A stretch of DNA of 64,000 nt from NCBI GenBank assembly GCA_002238485.1, contig MPMG01000001.1, forward strand, positions 744,001-808,000, in the 5' to 3' direction. Position 1 is the stretch's first letter. Every line of letters begins with the position of its first letter. This DNA is from Chloroflexi bacterium bin20. Its GTDB lineage: Bacteria; Chloroflexota; Anaerolineae; Aggregatilineales; Phototrophicaceae. The notes under the pieces were generated by a model. That model worked only from the letters and a program-made list of their open reading frames with translations. It was not told the origin of the DNA and made no database searches. Shown here in pieces: positions 8,163 through 17,900 of this stretch. The position numbers and the translations under genes were made by a program.

Positions 8163-11100
8163 ATGAATGCGCAAATGATGACCGGGTCCGCCGATCCATT
8201 CGCAGACTTGCACCCGATAGACCGCGAGCATCGCGATGCCTGCGCTTTGATTTGCTCTGTGCGCAAGGGCGGTCAAGCCACGCACGGCAATGTCAAGCGT
8301 ACGATTGAAGCCTTGACGCGTATGGGCCACCGCACTGGCTACATCAATGGCGAGGGCGATGGCGTCGGCGTGCTCACCGATATCCCGCGACAGTTGTGGA
8401 CAAAGTGGCTGGCTGCGGCTGGGCTGCGCTCGTCTTTGGCGACCGATCGCAACTTCTGGGTGGCGCATGTGATGATCCCCGCCCACGACCGCAACCGCGC
8501 CCAATACATCGTCGATCAGATTTGCCACCAGGTGAGCGAAGCCGGCTTGCACATCCTTATCGACCGAGCCGGACGCGTGAATCCGCAAGTGCTGGGACCC
8601 AATGCCGAAAAGAACGAACCGGTTTTCTGGCAGATCGCCGGCATCAACGGTCAGGTCCGCTCGGACGATCTCGACAGCACACTATTTGAACTACAAGTGC
8701 AGCTGGAGCGGGAGCTGCAAGTGCATTTTCCCTCATTTTCCGCGCACAGCGTCGTCTACAAAGTCCAGGGCACCATCGAGATCCTGCGCCGTTATTATCC
8801 CGAATTGCGCGATCCCGACTATGCTTCGTCTGTCACCATGGGGCACGCCCGCTATAGCACGAACACCAACCCGATATTCGAGCGCGCCCAGCCCTTCAGC
8901 CTCATCGGGCACAACGGCGAGTTCAACACCATCTCGCGCTTCCGCCTGGAGTCGGAGATGCTGGATATCCCCATGGTCGACAACGGCTCCGACTCGCAGG
9001 ATATCGACCGTACCATCTACGCCTTGTGCATGCGCAAAGGCATGGATCTGGTCGAGGCGATGGAGCATATATTCCCGCCATTTGAACACGACCTGATTCA
9101 GACTGCGCCCGAAATCCACGAAATGTACGATGAAATTCGTCAATCTTTTGGACCATTCGCGCAAGGACCGGCCGCTGTCGTGGCCCGCCTGGGCGACCAG
9201 GCTGTATTCAGCGTCGATGCGCTGGGCTTGCGCCCCTTGTGGTATGGCGAGACTGAGAAAGAACATTTCATCACATCCGAGCGCGGCGTCTATGCGCTAG
9301 ATTCCATGTCGGTCAGTCCCAAACCGATGGCGCCCGGCGAGAAGATCGCCATGACTGTGCGCAGCGGGCAAGAAGTCGAAGTGATGGACTACCCCGCTAT
9401 CCAGCAATATGTCTACAGCCGCTATCGCGATCGCCAGCCCTACAGCCCGGCTTCGGGCGGCATCTGGGAGTCCAATGGCGACGGGGCTGCCATGTCGCCC
9501 ATGACCAGCTATCCCATGCACCCGCAGCCCAATGGCGGTGGGCAGCAATTGCAAGCGCAGGCCGCGCCGGTCGCCGTGATGGAACGCACACAAGTGGCGC
9601 AGAAAACCGCCACCAAGCTGCCCTGGACCGACGCGCCGATCAAGACCAATGCTGCTGTCATGTCGGGCTTCGGCTGGGAACGTTATCATGTCGAGATCGT
9701 CAAAGCGCTGTCCGAGAATGGCAAGGAGCAGATCGGCTCGCTGGGCTGGGATGGTCCCCTGGCTGCATTGAGCAATACGCGCGCCAACCTGGCCGACTTT
9801 TTCAAAGAAACTATCGCTGTCGTGACCAATCCATCCATTGACCGGGAACGCGAGCAAGCGCAATTCTCATCGCAGGTGCTGATTGGCTGCCGGCCAGAGA
9901 TCGCCAGCGGACGCGATCAGAACGACACGTTGATCCGCTTGCAGATGCCGCTGCTGCTGGAAGCGCCGCCAGAATTTGCTGATGCCGAATTGCTGCGCGA
10001 TATCGCCTCGCAACATGGCACGCTGCTGATCGAAGACCTGGCGGAGATTTTCGCCGGCAAGCTGGAATGCCTGTCGATGGGCTGCCCGGCCGATACCAAC
10101 GTAGACCGGGCGGTCGAGGCGCTACAGGCACGTGCCATTGACGCCGTGTTATCCGGCGCGCAGTGCATCATCCTGGACGATAGCGCAATCGCCGCGGGCG
10201 AAGAACTGTATATTGACCCCCTGCTGGCTGTGGCCGCGGTGGACAAAGCGCTGCGACAGGCCGACCAATTCCCCAATCTGCGCCGGCGCACCGGGCTGGT
10301 TGTGCGCTCTGGCGCGCTGCGAGACTTGCACGATCTGGCGATTTGCCTCAGCCTGGGCGCGAATGCGATCCTGCCCTATGCCATGTATGCCGTCAGCCTG
10401 GGCACTGCGCCGCGCGGCAGTCGCAAACCATTGGTCGCCGAACAAGTGGAAATCGCGCTGAACAACGCGTTCAAAGCCATACACGCCGGCTTGCAAAAGA
10501 TTACATCGACTGTCGGCTGTCACGAGCTGCGCGGATATGGGCACAGCTTCAGCTCGATCGGCTTGTCGCGCAATATCGCCAACCTCTTGGGCACGCCCAA
10601 CTACTTCGGCTCGACGGGCCGCGGATTGACCTGGGGCATGCTGCACGATGACGCCCAGGCCCGCGCCCAGGAATTCCGTGGCGAAGTGCGAGCCCGACTC
10701 AAGAACCCCGAGCGCTTTTATCCCAAGATGTGGAAGAAAGCCGAAGCCGTCGCGCATGGCGAACTGGCATTCGACGAATACACCGAGACCTTGCTCAAGC
10801 TGGAAGACAAAATGCCGGTGTCGCTGCGCCATGTCCTGGGGCTGAAAGAAAACGAGCGGCATATTGCGCCAGAAGAAGTCGACATCAGCGTCAAGGGCTA
10901 TGACATGCCGGTGCTGATCAGCGCGATGTCATTCGGCTCTCAGGGCGAGCTGGCGTACCGGTCGTATGCCGAAGCGGCGCACTTGCTAAATATCATCTGC
11001 ATGAATGGTGAAGGCGGCGAAGTGCATGACCTGCTGGGCAAACACCCGCGCAATCGAGGTCAGCAAGTGGCATCAGGGCGCTTTGGCGTTAATATCGCCT

Positions 11101-12869
11101 TCTTGAATGCTGCCGACTACATTGAAATCAAGATCGGCCAAGGCGCAAAACCAGGCGAAGGCGGTCATCTGCCCGGCTACAAAGTCACGGAGCAGATCGC
11201 GGCCGTCCGCAGCACCACGCCGGGCGTCGGCTTGATTTCGCCCAGCAACAACCACGACTTGTATTCCATCGAAGACCTGGCGCAGTTGATCGACGAGCTA
11301 AAGACCGCCAATCCACACGCGAAGGTATCGGTGAAGCTGCCGGTCGTGCCGGGCATTGGCATCATCGCGGTGGGCGTGGCCAAGGCGGGCGCGGACATCA
11401 TCACGATCACGGGCTACACCGGTGGAACGGGGGCGGCGCGCGCGCATGCCCTGCGCCATGTCGGCTTGCCGGCCGAGATCGGACTGTGGCTGGCGCATCG
11501 CCACTTGATCGAAAGCGGCTTGCGGGATGATGTCGAGCTTTGGGTCGATGGCGGCATGAAAAGCGGGCGCGATGTCATCAAGATGGTCTGCCTGGGCGCA
11601 AACCGAGTCGGCTTTGCTACGTTGGCTATGGTGGCGGTGGGCTGCACGATTTGCCGCGGCTGCCAGGATGGCACCTGCCATGTCGGCATCACCACGCATG
11701 TCAAAACCGTCGAAGAAGCCGAAAAGCGCGATTTCAAAGCCTTCCGACCATTTGAAGAGCGCGGTTCTGCCCACAGCATTGTCAGAATGTTCGACGAATT
11801 GGCGGACGATATTCGCAAGTGGCTGGCGAAAATGGGAATCAGCAACTTGCAGGAGATCGTCGGGCGCGCCGACCTGCTATACCAGCGTTCGCATCACGAC
11901 CGCATTGATTTGGGCGGCCTGCTGAAGCCGGTGCCGCGCGCGCAAAAGACGCCTGCTCAGCCCGGTGGCCGCCGCATCAGCCGTCCGCGCAACACCGTCA
12001 GCAAGCAGATCACGGATATCGTCGGCGACTATGTGGCGAAAGGCGATTATGAATTGACCTATGATGACGAGCAGGTGATGGCGATGGACCGCGCGCTGGG
12101 TACCCATCTGGCTGGCGCGATCAAACGCAAGGCGATCCCGCAGGCCAACCGCATCCGCGCGATCAACCTGAGCTTCAGCAATTCCGCCATTCCTGGCAAC
12201 GGACTGGCTGCCTTCATTGATGATCCCGTCAATGTGCTGGTGGAAGGCGGCGCGCAAGATGGCGTTGGCAAATGTGCCGCGGGCAGCAAAGTCGCCATCC
12301 TCAAGGGCTTGAATCACAACGGGCAGCGGCTGGATGGCTCTGTGGGCAAGAGCTTTGCCTATGGCGCGCAGGGCGGCTTGTTCATCGTGCAGGGCGATGC
12401 CGATACCCGCGCATGCATCCGCATGAGCGGCGCCGATGTAGTCTTTGGCGGCGAAATCCGCGAGCCGCTAAACGATGCGCTGGGCGGTTTGGGCGCGCGC
12501 GCAAACCTCAAGGGCTATGCCTTCGAATATATGACTTCAGGACGGGCAGTCGTGCTGGGCGATCCCGGTCCCTGGATGTGCGCTGGCATGACCGGAGGCG
12601 TCGTTTACCAACGCGTACAGCCAAACATGGGCTTGACCATTGACGCGATTCGCAATCGCATCGCCGCTGGCTCGGTCGTGCAGATTCATCCGCTGGATGA
12701 CGATGGCGAAGACGATCTGCGCGAGCTTCTGAATGCTTACATCCGCACGCTGGAAGAGAATCATCAGTCGCGGGCTGCCGAGCCAATGTATGCGCTGCTG
12801 CGGCGTCCTGGCGATCACTTCGTCAAGATCGCGCCGCCCCTGGCGCACAAGATCGTCAACGAAAGCTGA
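8163..12869 (+). CDS. gltB: Glutamate synthase large subunit (GltB-type), 1568 aa
   Basis: This enzyme transfers the amide nitrogen of glutamine to 2-oxoglutarate, giving two glutamates. Regions in order: class II glutaminase (Cys27 in ACALICSVRKGG, probably exposed by removing a 26-residue propeptide), a low-complexity Pro/Gln-rich insert at about 415-485, a central domain, the FMN synthase barrel (about 885-1240), and the C-terminal GXGXG helix domain (about 1325-1560). The 3Fe-4S ligands are Cys1161, Cys1167 and Cys1172, with an extra Cys1164 between them. The ATG follows GGAGG by 7-8 nt. No gltD lies next to it, so its electron-donating partner must be elsewhere. PucR-type regulators lie on both sides. 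Confidence 0.92.
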   Translation: MNAQMMTGSADPFADLHPIDREHRDACALICSVRKGGQATHGNVKRTIEALTRMGHRTGYINGEGDGVGVLTDIPRQLWTKWLAAAGLRSSLATDRNFWVAHVMIPAHDRNRAQYIVDQICHQVSEAGLHILIDRAGRVNPQVLGPNAEKNEPVFWQIAGINGQVRSDDLDSTLFELQVQLERELQVHFPSFSAHSVVYKVQGTIEILRRYYPELRDPDYASSVTMGHARYSTNTNPIFERAQPFSLIGHNGEFNTISRFRLESEMLDIPMVDNGSDSQDIDRTIYALCMRKGMDLVEAMEHIFPPFEHDLIQTAPEIHEMYDEIRQSFGPFAQGPAAVVARLGDQAVFSVDALGLRPLWYGETEKEHFITSERGVYALDSMSVSPKPMAPGEKIAMTVRSGQEVEVMDYPAIQQYVYSRYRDRQPYSPASGGIWESNGDGAAMSPMTSYPMHPQPNGGGQQLQAQAAPVAVMERTQVAQKTATKLPWTDAPIKTNAAVMSGFGWERYHVEIVKALSENGKEQIGSLGWDGPLAALSNTRANLADFFKETIAVVTNPSIDREREQAQFSSQVLIGCRPEIASGRDQNDTLIRLQMPLLLEAPPEFADAELLRDIASQHGTLLIEDLAEIFAGKLECLSMGCPADTNVDRAVEALQARAIDAVLSGAQCIILDDSAIAAGEELYIDPLLAVAAVDKALRQADQFPNLRRRTGLVVRSGALRDLHDLAICLSLGANAILPYAMYAVSLGTAPRGSRKPLVAEQVEIALNNAFKAIHAGLQKITSTVGCHELRGYGHSFSSIGLSRNIANLLGTPNYFGSTGRGLTWGMLHDDAQARAQEFRGEVRARLKNPERFYPKMWKKAEAVAHGELAFDEYTETLLKLEDKMPVSLRHVLGLKENERHIAPEEVDISVKGYDMPVLISAMSFGSQGELAYRSYAEAAHLLNIICMNGEGGEVHDLLGKHPRNRGQQVASGRFGVNIAFLNAADYIEIKIGQGAKPGEGGHLPGYKVTEQIAAVRSTTPGVGLISPSNNHDLYSIEDLAQLIDELKTANPHAKVSVKLPVVPGIGIIAVGVAKAGADIITITGYTGGTGAARAHALRHVGLPAEIGLWLAHRHLIESGLRDDVELWVDGGMKSGRDVIKMVCLGANRVGFATLAMVAVGCTICRGCQDGTCHVGITTHVKTVEEAEKRDFKAFRPFEERGSAHSIVRMFDELADDIRKWLAKMGISNLQEIVGRADLLYQRSHHDRIDLGGLLKPVPRAQKTPAQPGGRRISRPRNTVSKQITDIVGDYVAKGDYELTYDDEQVMAMDRALGTHLAGAIKRKAIPQANRIRAINLSFSNSAIPGNGLAAFIDDPVNVLVEGGAQDGVGKCAAGSKVAILKGLNHNGQRLDGSVGKSFAYGAQGGLFIVQGDADTRACIRMSGADVVFGGEIREPLNDALGGLGARANLKGYAFEYMTSGRAVVLGDPGPWMCAGMTGGVVYQRVQPNMGLTIDAIRNRIAAGSVVQIHPLDDDGEDDLRELLNAYIRTLEENHQSRAAEPMYALLRRPGDHFVKIAPPLAHKIVNES

Positions 12870-12881
12870 CAATCGCCTTGA

Positions 12882-12984
12882 TACCCCCCTCAGTCTCCCC
12901 GAAAAGTCGGGGGGAGGCGAAGTGCGCGCGAATTTTGTCGAAGTCGGTGGGGGCAAGGCGGGCGCGAGGATTCTGTCAAGACTA
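12882..12984 (+). repeat. Dispersed hairpin repeat, copy A (one full unit plus a partial second unit)
   Basis: The unit starts TACCCCCCTC, contains the hairpin TCCCCGAAAAGTCGGGGGGA (12896-12915), and ends in a CGCGCGAATTTTGTC tail (to 12939). A second partial unit follows (GTCGGTGGGGGCAAGG to GGATTCTGTC, 12943-12981). It lies between the convergent gltB and second PucR-type genes. Copy C (58419-58478) matches it closely in inverted orientation; copy B (14843-14899) is diverged. No T-run follows, so a simple terminator is not indicated. Confidence 0.75.
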
Positions 12985-13005
12985 CCCGCATAGGTTGTGG
13001 GGCGC

Positions 13006-14643
13006 TTATTCCGGGATCGTGGCCAATACTCGCTGCGTCTTCAACGCCAGGTGCAGGATGAGGCGGTTGTCGGCGTCGTCCAGGTCGAGCTTGGTGAGAT
13101 CGGCGATGCGCTCCAGCCGGTAGACCAACGTATTGCGGTGTACATCCAGTTCCTGGGCTGCCCGCGCCAGATTGCCATTGGTGGCGAAGAATCCCGCCAG
13201 CGTGCGCACCAGCTCGCTGCGTTTGCTGCGGTCGTGTTCTAGCAATGGTCCCAAGGCATCGACATGAAATTGTTGCAATTGCGGCAGATTGCGCTCTTTC
13301 AAAGCCAGCAGCAGTTGATAGAGCTTAAGATCGCCATAGAAAGTGGTATCTTCGTGCTCGCCCAACTGGTAGGCGATGCCAATAGCGTCTTTGGCTTCGC
13401 GGTAGGCATCGCGCAAAGCAGAAAGTCCCGATGCGCTGCGACTGATGCCTGCGGCGACCTGCTCTCGCGGACATCGCGTCGCCAATTGATCGCGCAGCGA
13501 CTCGACCAGCGATCGCAGCCTGGACAGAGAATTGCTGTCGGCTTCGTCTACGGGATACAGCGCCACGATGGCATCGACATAGCTGCCCACAGCGCCTTCC
13601 AGCTGACGGCGTGACATGTCATCACGGACGAGCGAAACGAGAGACACCAACGTCCGTGATTGTCCGGACTCGTTGCCAGCGCGGAAAACCACCGCCGCAT
13701 AGGCTGCCTCGGCGGCGAAACCCGCTTGCTGGGCGCGCACACGAAGCAGGTCGTCATCGGCTGGACTGCCACTAAGCCACATCTGAATCCAGTCACCGCG
13801 CGTCTGTTCGACAGCCGAGGCGATCGCGCGATTCTTCGCCATTTCTATCGCGCAGACATCCGCGCCATACGTCAGCACCAGCCTGTCGAACTCAGTCAAG
13901 CTGGCGGCGCCATCCACAAGCGACAAGTAGCCGGCGACTCGCTTTTCAACCTGGAGCACAGTCGTGTAGCCCAGCGGACTGACGCTGATTGTGCCTTGAA
14001 TGGACGGTGCTTCCTGGCCCAGCCAGCGCTGAAAATCGGCGAGCTGCGCGGCGGTTTGCGGTTGCCCGTTGTAGCTGCGGCGTCCGACATAGGGCAGCGC
14101 CTGGGCGATCAACATGCCAGAGCCATCATGAGCGACCAGCGCTTTGCCAGTCGAACGCGACATCACCTGCAGCAGGCTGGGCAAATCGCGATTTTCGGCA
14201 GCCAGACGAGTCAGTTGTCGCTGGATTTCAATCGCGCGCTCGGTCAACCGCGCCGACTGATTTAGGATCAGCGAATTCACAGCGCGCTCGACCGTGGTCA
14301 AGCTGGTATCTTCGGGTACGCTCAACAGCGACAGTCCGCATTCGTTGGCTGCCTGGATGGCTTCCGATTTTGCCGCGCCAGTCGCCAGCACCGCGTTCAC
14401 GCCGACCGCGACCAACTGGCGCAGCACACTGGCCAGAGTCAGCCGGCTATCAAAGCTGCGCAGCACATCCATCGACACCAGCGCCAGCTCGCCTCCGTAG
14501 ATATCTGGGAATACCGGTGGCTGCGCGCGGATCGTAACCGCCCAATTAACTTGCGTTTCCGGGTCGCCAGCGGCCAGGTTTGCGCCAAGCGGCAAGGAAT
14601 AGCGCAGCAGAGATTGCAATGTGGCTGTATTTTTGTCTGACAT
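13006..14643 (-). CDS. PucR/CdaR-family transcriptional regulator, downstream of gltB
   Basis: A 545-aa paralogue of the regulator at 6313-7959, with the same plan: an N-terminal PucR domain (LQSLLRYSLPLGANLAAGD), a middle region, and a C-terminal helix-turn-helix (LAGFFATNGNLARAAQELDVHRNTLVYRLERI). The ATG at 14643 is preceded by AGGA with 7-nt spacing; TTG and GTG codons just upstream are less likely starts. It is convergent with gltB and bracketed by inverted copies of the hairpin repeat (12882-12984 and 14843-14899). Its promoter carries a palindrome with the same spacing as that of its paralogue. The ligand is unknown. Confidence 0.87.
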   Translation of the reverse strand: MSDKNTATLQSLLRYSLPLGANLAAGDPETQVNWAVTIRAQPPVFPDIYGGELALVSMDVLRSFDSRLTLASVLRQLVAVGVNAVLATGAAKSEAIQAANECGLSLLSVPEDTSLTTVERAVNSLILNQSARLTERAIEIQRQLTRLAAENRDLPSLLQVMSRSTGKALVAHDGSGMLIAQALPYVGRRSYNGQPQTAAQLADFQRWLGQEAPSIQGTISVSPLGYTTVLQVEKRVAGYLSLVDGAASLTEFDRLVLTYGADVCAIEMAKNRAIASAVEQTRGDWIQMWLSGSPADDDLLRVRAQQAGFAAEAAYAAVVFRAGNESGQSRTLVSLVSLVRDDMSRRQLEGAVGSYVDAIVALYPVDEADSNSLSRLRSLVESLRDQLATRCPREQVAAGISRSASGLSALRDAYREAKDAIGIAYQLGEHEDTTFYGDLKLYQLLLALKERNLPQLQQFHVDALGPLLEHDRSKRSELVRTLAGFFATNGNLARAAQELDVHRNTLVYRLERIADLTKLDLDDADNRLILHLALKTQRVLATIPE

Positions 14644-14727
14644 CACCAAATCCTGGATCTTCGCCGTCCAGCGCTGGCTTATACAATGCCACTAGCCACC
14701 TGGTCTAGGTCGCGACGGTCGATAGAT

Positions 14728-14771
14728 TTGTACGATGTTGACAACTATAGCATAGCGGGAATTGTCTGCAA
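14728..14771 (-). promoter_or_regulatory. Promoter of the second PucR-type gene with TTGT-N9-ACAA palindrome
   Basis: On the minus strand: TTGCAG (14766-14771), a 16-nt spacer, TATAGT (14744-14749), then the palindrome TTGTCAACATCGTACAA (14728-14744) over the expected start point. It shares TTGTnnACnnnGTACAA with the palindrome in the other PucR-type promoter (6218-6234). Confidence 0.45.
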
Positions 14772-14842
14772 GGGCAGTTGGCGGCCACGATGGCGGATGT
14801 GACTGGAAGAATTGGCTAAGCTCGCTCCCCTCAAGTTGCCGG

Positions 14843-14899
14843 CAGAAACCCCGCGCATCGAACTTCTCCCTGACTTTTCGGGGGCATTGAGGGGGTGTC
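14843..14899 (-). repeat. Dispersed hairpin repeat, copy B (diverged)
   Basis: Inverted relative to copy A. On the minus strand it reads ACCCCCTCAATGCCCCCGAA, then AAGTCAGGGAGAAG, then GCGCGGGGTTTCTG. The hairpin stem (14868-14885) survives with one G-U pair. It begins 11 nt after the ileS stop and lies upstream of the second PucR-type promoter. Confidence 0.6.
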
Positions 14900-14909
14900 G
14901 AGGGCTGCG

Positions 14910-17900
14910 TTACTGCGCGCGCCGGACGCCGATTGTGACCGACTGTCCTTTGGCATCAACGACCTCCCCTACATAAGCGGGAGTCAGCGCGCCAGATTGC
15001 AGCGTGTCGGCCAGAGTCTCGGAGCTGATGTAGCCGCGATACAACTGCAGTACATCGTCAAGTCCATCGCTGGCATCGCAGTAGATGATATCAATGCGAT
15101 CGTCGAGGGCGAAGTCGGCGCGTTTGCGCAGATTTTGGATGCGGCGGATCAATTCGCGAGCCAATCCCTCCGCCACCAGGTCGGAAGTCAGCTGCGTATC
15201 CAGAATGACCATATAGCCGCCATCTTCTACAGCGCCCGGCGGCGTCTCGACGCTAACTTTGACCTCGCATTCCTGGTTCAAAATCTCAAATTGCTCGCCG
15301 TCCAGTTCCAGCGTGATATCTTGCCCGTCCAGCAACTGCAAGGCGTATGGGCGCAGAAAATCCTGTTCGCCATCGCGCAAGGCAGCCTGCACAGATTTGA
15401 AGTCTCTGCCGAACTTGCGCCCCAGAAAGCGCGGCAGCGGGTTCAATTGATAGTGCGTGGTCGCGCTCATTTCGTCAGCTTCGTCCGCGCCCATGACATG
15501 CAGACGTTTGAGGTTCAGCTCGGATCGGATCAAGGCGGCGTGACGTTCTATCACCTGCGCTTCGGCAAGATCACGCAGGGCGAATTGCGCGCTGGCCAAG
15601 GGCTGTCGCACGCCCAGCTGAACTGCATTGCGCGCTGCCAAACCAAGACTGACCAGTCGCCGCACCAGCGCCATGTCGTCAATGAGCGGGTCATTCAGCA
15701 AGGTCTCGTCGGCGGGAGGCCATTGCGAGAGGTGCACGCTTTCGGGCAAGGCGCTGAATTGCTCGGCAACCAGATTGCGATACATCTCTTCGCTGAGGAA
15801 GGGCATGGTCGGCGCGAGCAGCTGCGCGAGAGTGCAGAGCGCTTCGTACAATGTGGCATAGGCGGAAAGCTTGCTGTCGTCGACTTCGCTCTTCCAAAAT
15901 CGATCGCGGCTCAGGCGCACATACCAATTGCTGAGGCGCTCGACGAAATCTTCGATTGGACGGGTCGCATTGGTAGCGTCATAATCCTCGAAGGCGTCGG
16001 TGACGACCTTGATGAGATTGTGCAATTCTGCCAAAAGCCACTGGTCTAGCAAGTCGCGCTCGGCGGGTTCGGGCGCGGGCTGGTTGGGCGTCCAGCCATC
16101 GATATTGGCATAAGTCACGAAGAAGCCGTACGTATTCCACAGCGTCGACCAGAACTTCTTGATGACTTCGTTGACCAGATTGATAGAAAAGCGCCTCGGC
16201 TCGCCGGGCGGTCCGGAGGTGTACAGGTACCAGCGGAAGGCATCGGCGCCGGTCTGCTCCAGGACTGTCCAGGGATCGACAATATTGCCCTTGCTCTTGG
16301 ACATCTTCTGCCCGTTTTCGTCCAGGATATGCCCCAGGCAGATGACATTCTTGAATGCGACTGTCTCAAAGAGCATGGCAGAGATGGCATGCAGGCTATA
16401 GAACCAGCCGCGCGTTTGGTCGACCGCCTCGCAGATGTAGTCGGCGGGATGCTGCTCTTCCAGGATATCGCGGTTGTGTTGTGGATAGGCCCACTGCGCC
16501 AACTGCATGGCGCCGCTGTCAAACCAGACATCGATGACTTCGGGCACACGGCGCATGGCGCCGCCCTCGCCAGTCGGATTTTCAAATATGATGTCGTCTA
16601 CAAAGGGACGATGCAGGTCCAACTCGCTCAGATCTGTGCCAGCCAGTTCGCTGAGCTCGCTGATGCTGCCCACGCAGATCATGTCGCCGTTGGTTTCGTC
16701 CAGCCAGACAGGCAGCGGCGTGCCCCAATAACGTTCTCTGCCCAGCGACCATTCTTTCAAGTCGTCCAGCCAGTTGCCAAAGCGGCCATCGCGCACATGC
16801 TGCGGCACCCATTTGACGGTCTGGTTCAGGTCGACCATGGTCTGTTTGTACTTGAGCGTATTGATGAACCAGGTTTCGCGCGCGAAGTACATCAAGGGCG
16901 AGTCATCGCGCCAGTTGTGCGGATAGCTATGTTCGGTGCTTTCGCGCCGATACATCAAGCCGCGTTCGGACAGGTCGGCGATGATATGCCGGTCGGCATC
17001 TTTGAACCACATGCCGCGAAAGGTCGAAACTGCATCGACGAAGCAACCGCTTTCATCGACCGTGATCAGCACGGGCAGGTCGTATTTGCGGCCCGTGGCC
17101 AGGTCGTCCACGCCATAGGCCGGCGCGGTATGCACGATGCCGGTGCCATCGCTGGTGCTAACATAATCGGCAGCCACCACATAGGCATAATCTTGCTCCA
17201 CAGGCAAGAAAGTATAGAGCGGCTGATAACGCCAGCCCAACAGGTCTTTGCCACGCATGCGGTCGACAATGCGGTAGGCGGCAGGATCGCGCAGCACTTC
17301 TTCCATCAGCGCTTCGGCAAGAATCAGCTGCTCGGTGTCTTCGCTATCGGGCGCGGGACCCTCGACCAAGACATAAGAAACATCCGCGCCAACAGCCAAC
17401 GCGGCATTGGCAGGCAGAGTCCAGGGCGTGGTCGTCCAGGCGAGCATGTACACGCCGGGTTTGTCACGCAGCGGGAAGCGCACAAAGACGCTGGGGTCGG
17501 TGATGGTCTTGTAGCCCTGCGCGACTTCGTGACTGCTGAGCGGTGTGCCCGATGAGGGGCTGTAGGGCACGACCTTGTAGCCACGATACAGCAAACCTTT
17601 ATCCCAGAATCGCTTGAGAATCCACCAAACACTTTCAATGTATTCGTTGGAAAAAGTTACATAGGCGTCATCCAGGTTGACCCAAAAAGCCGTGCGTTCG
17701 GTCAGTTTTTCCCATTCATTGATGTGTCGAAAGACATTTTCGCGGCAGCGCGCATTGAACTCGGCAACGCCATATTCTTCGATCTGCGCCTTGCGGTCAA
17801 AGCCGAGTTCTTTTTCCACTTCGATTTCGACCGGCAAGCCATGCGTATCCCAACCGCCACGCCGCAGACAATAGAAGCCTTGCATGACCTTGTAGCGCGG

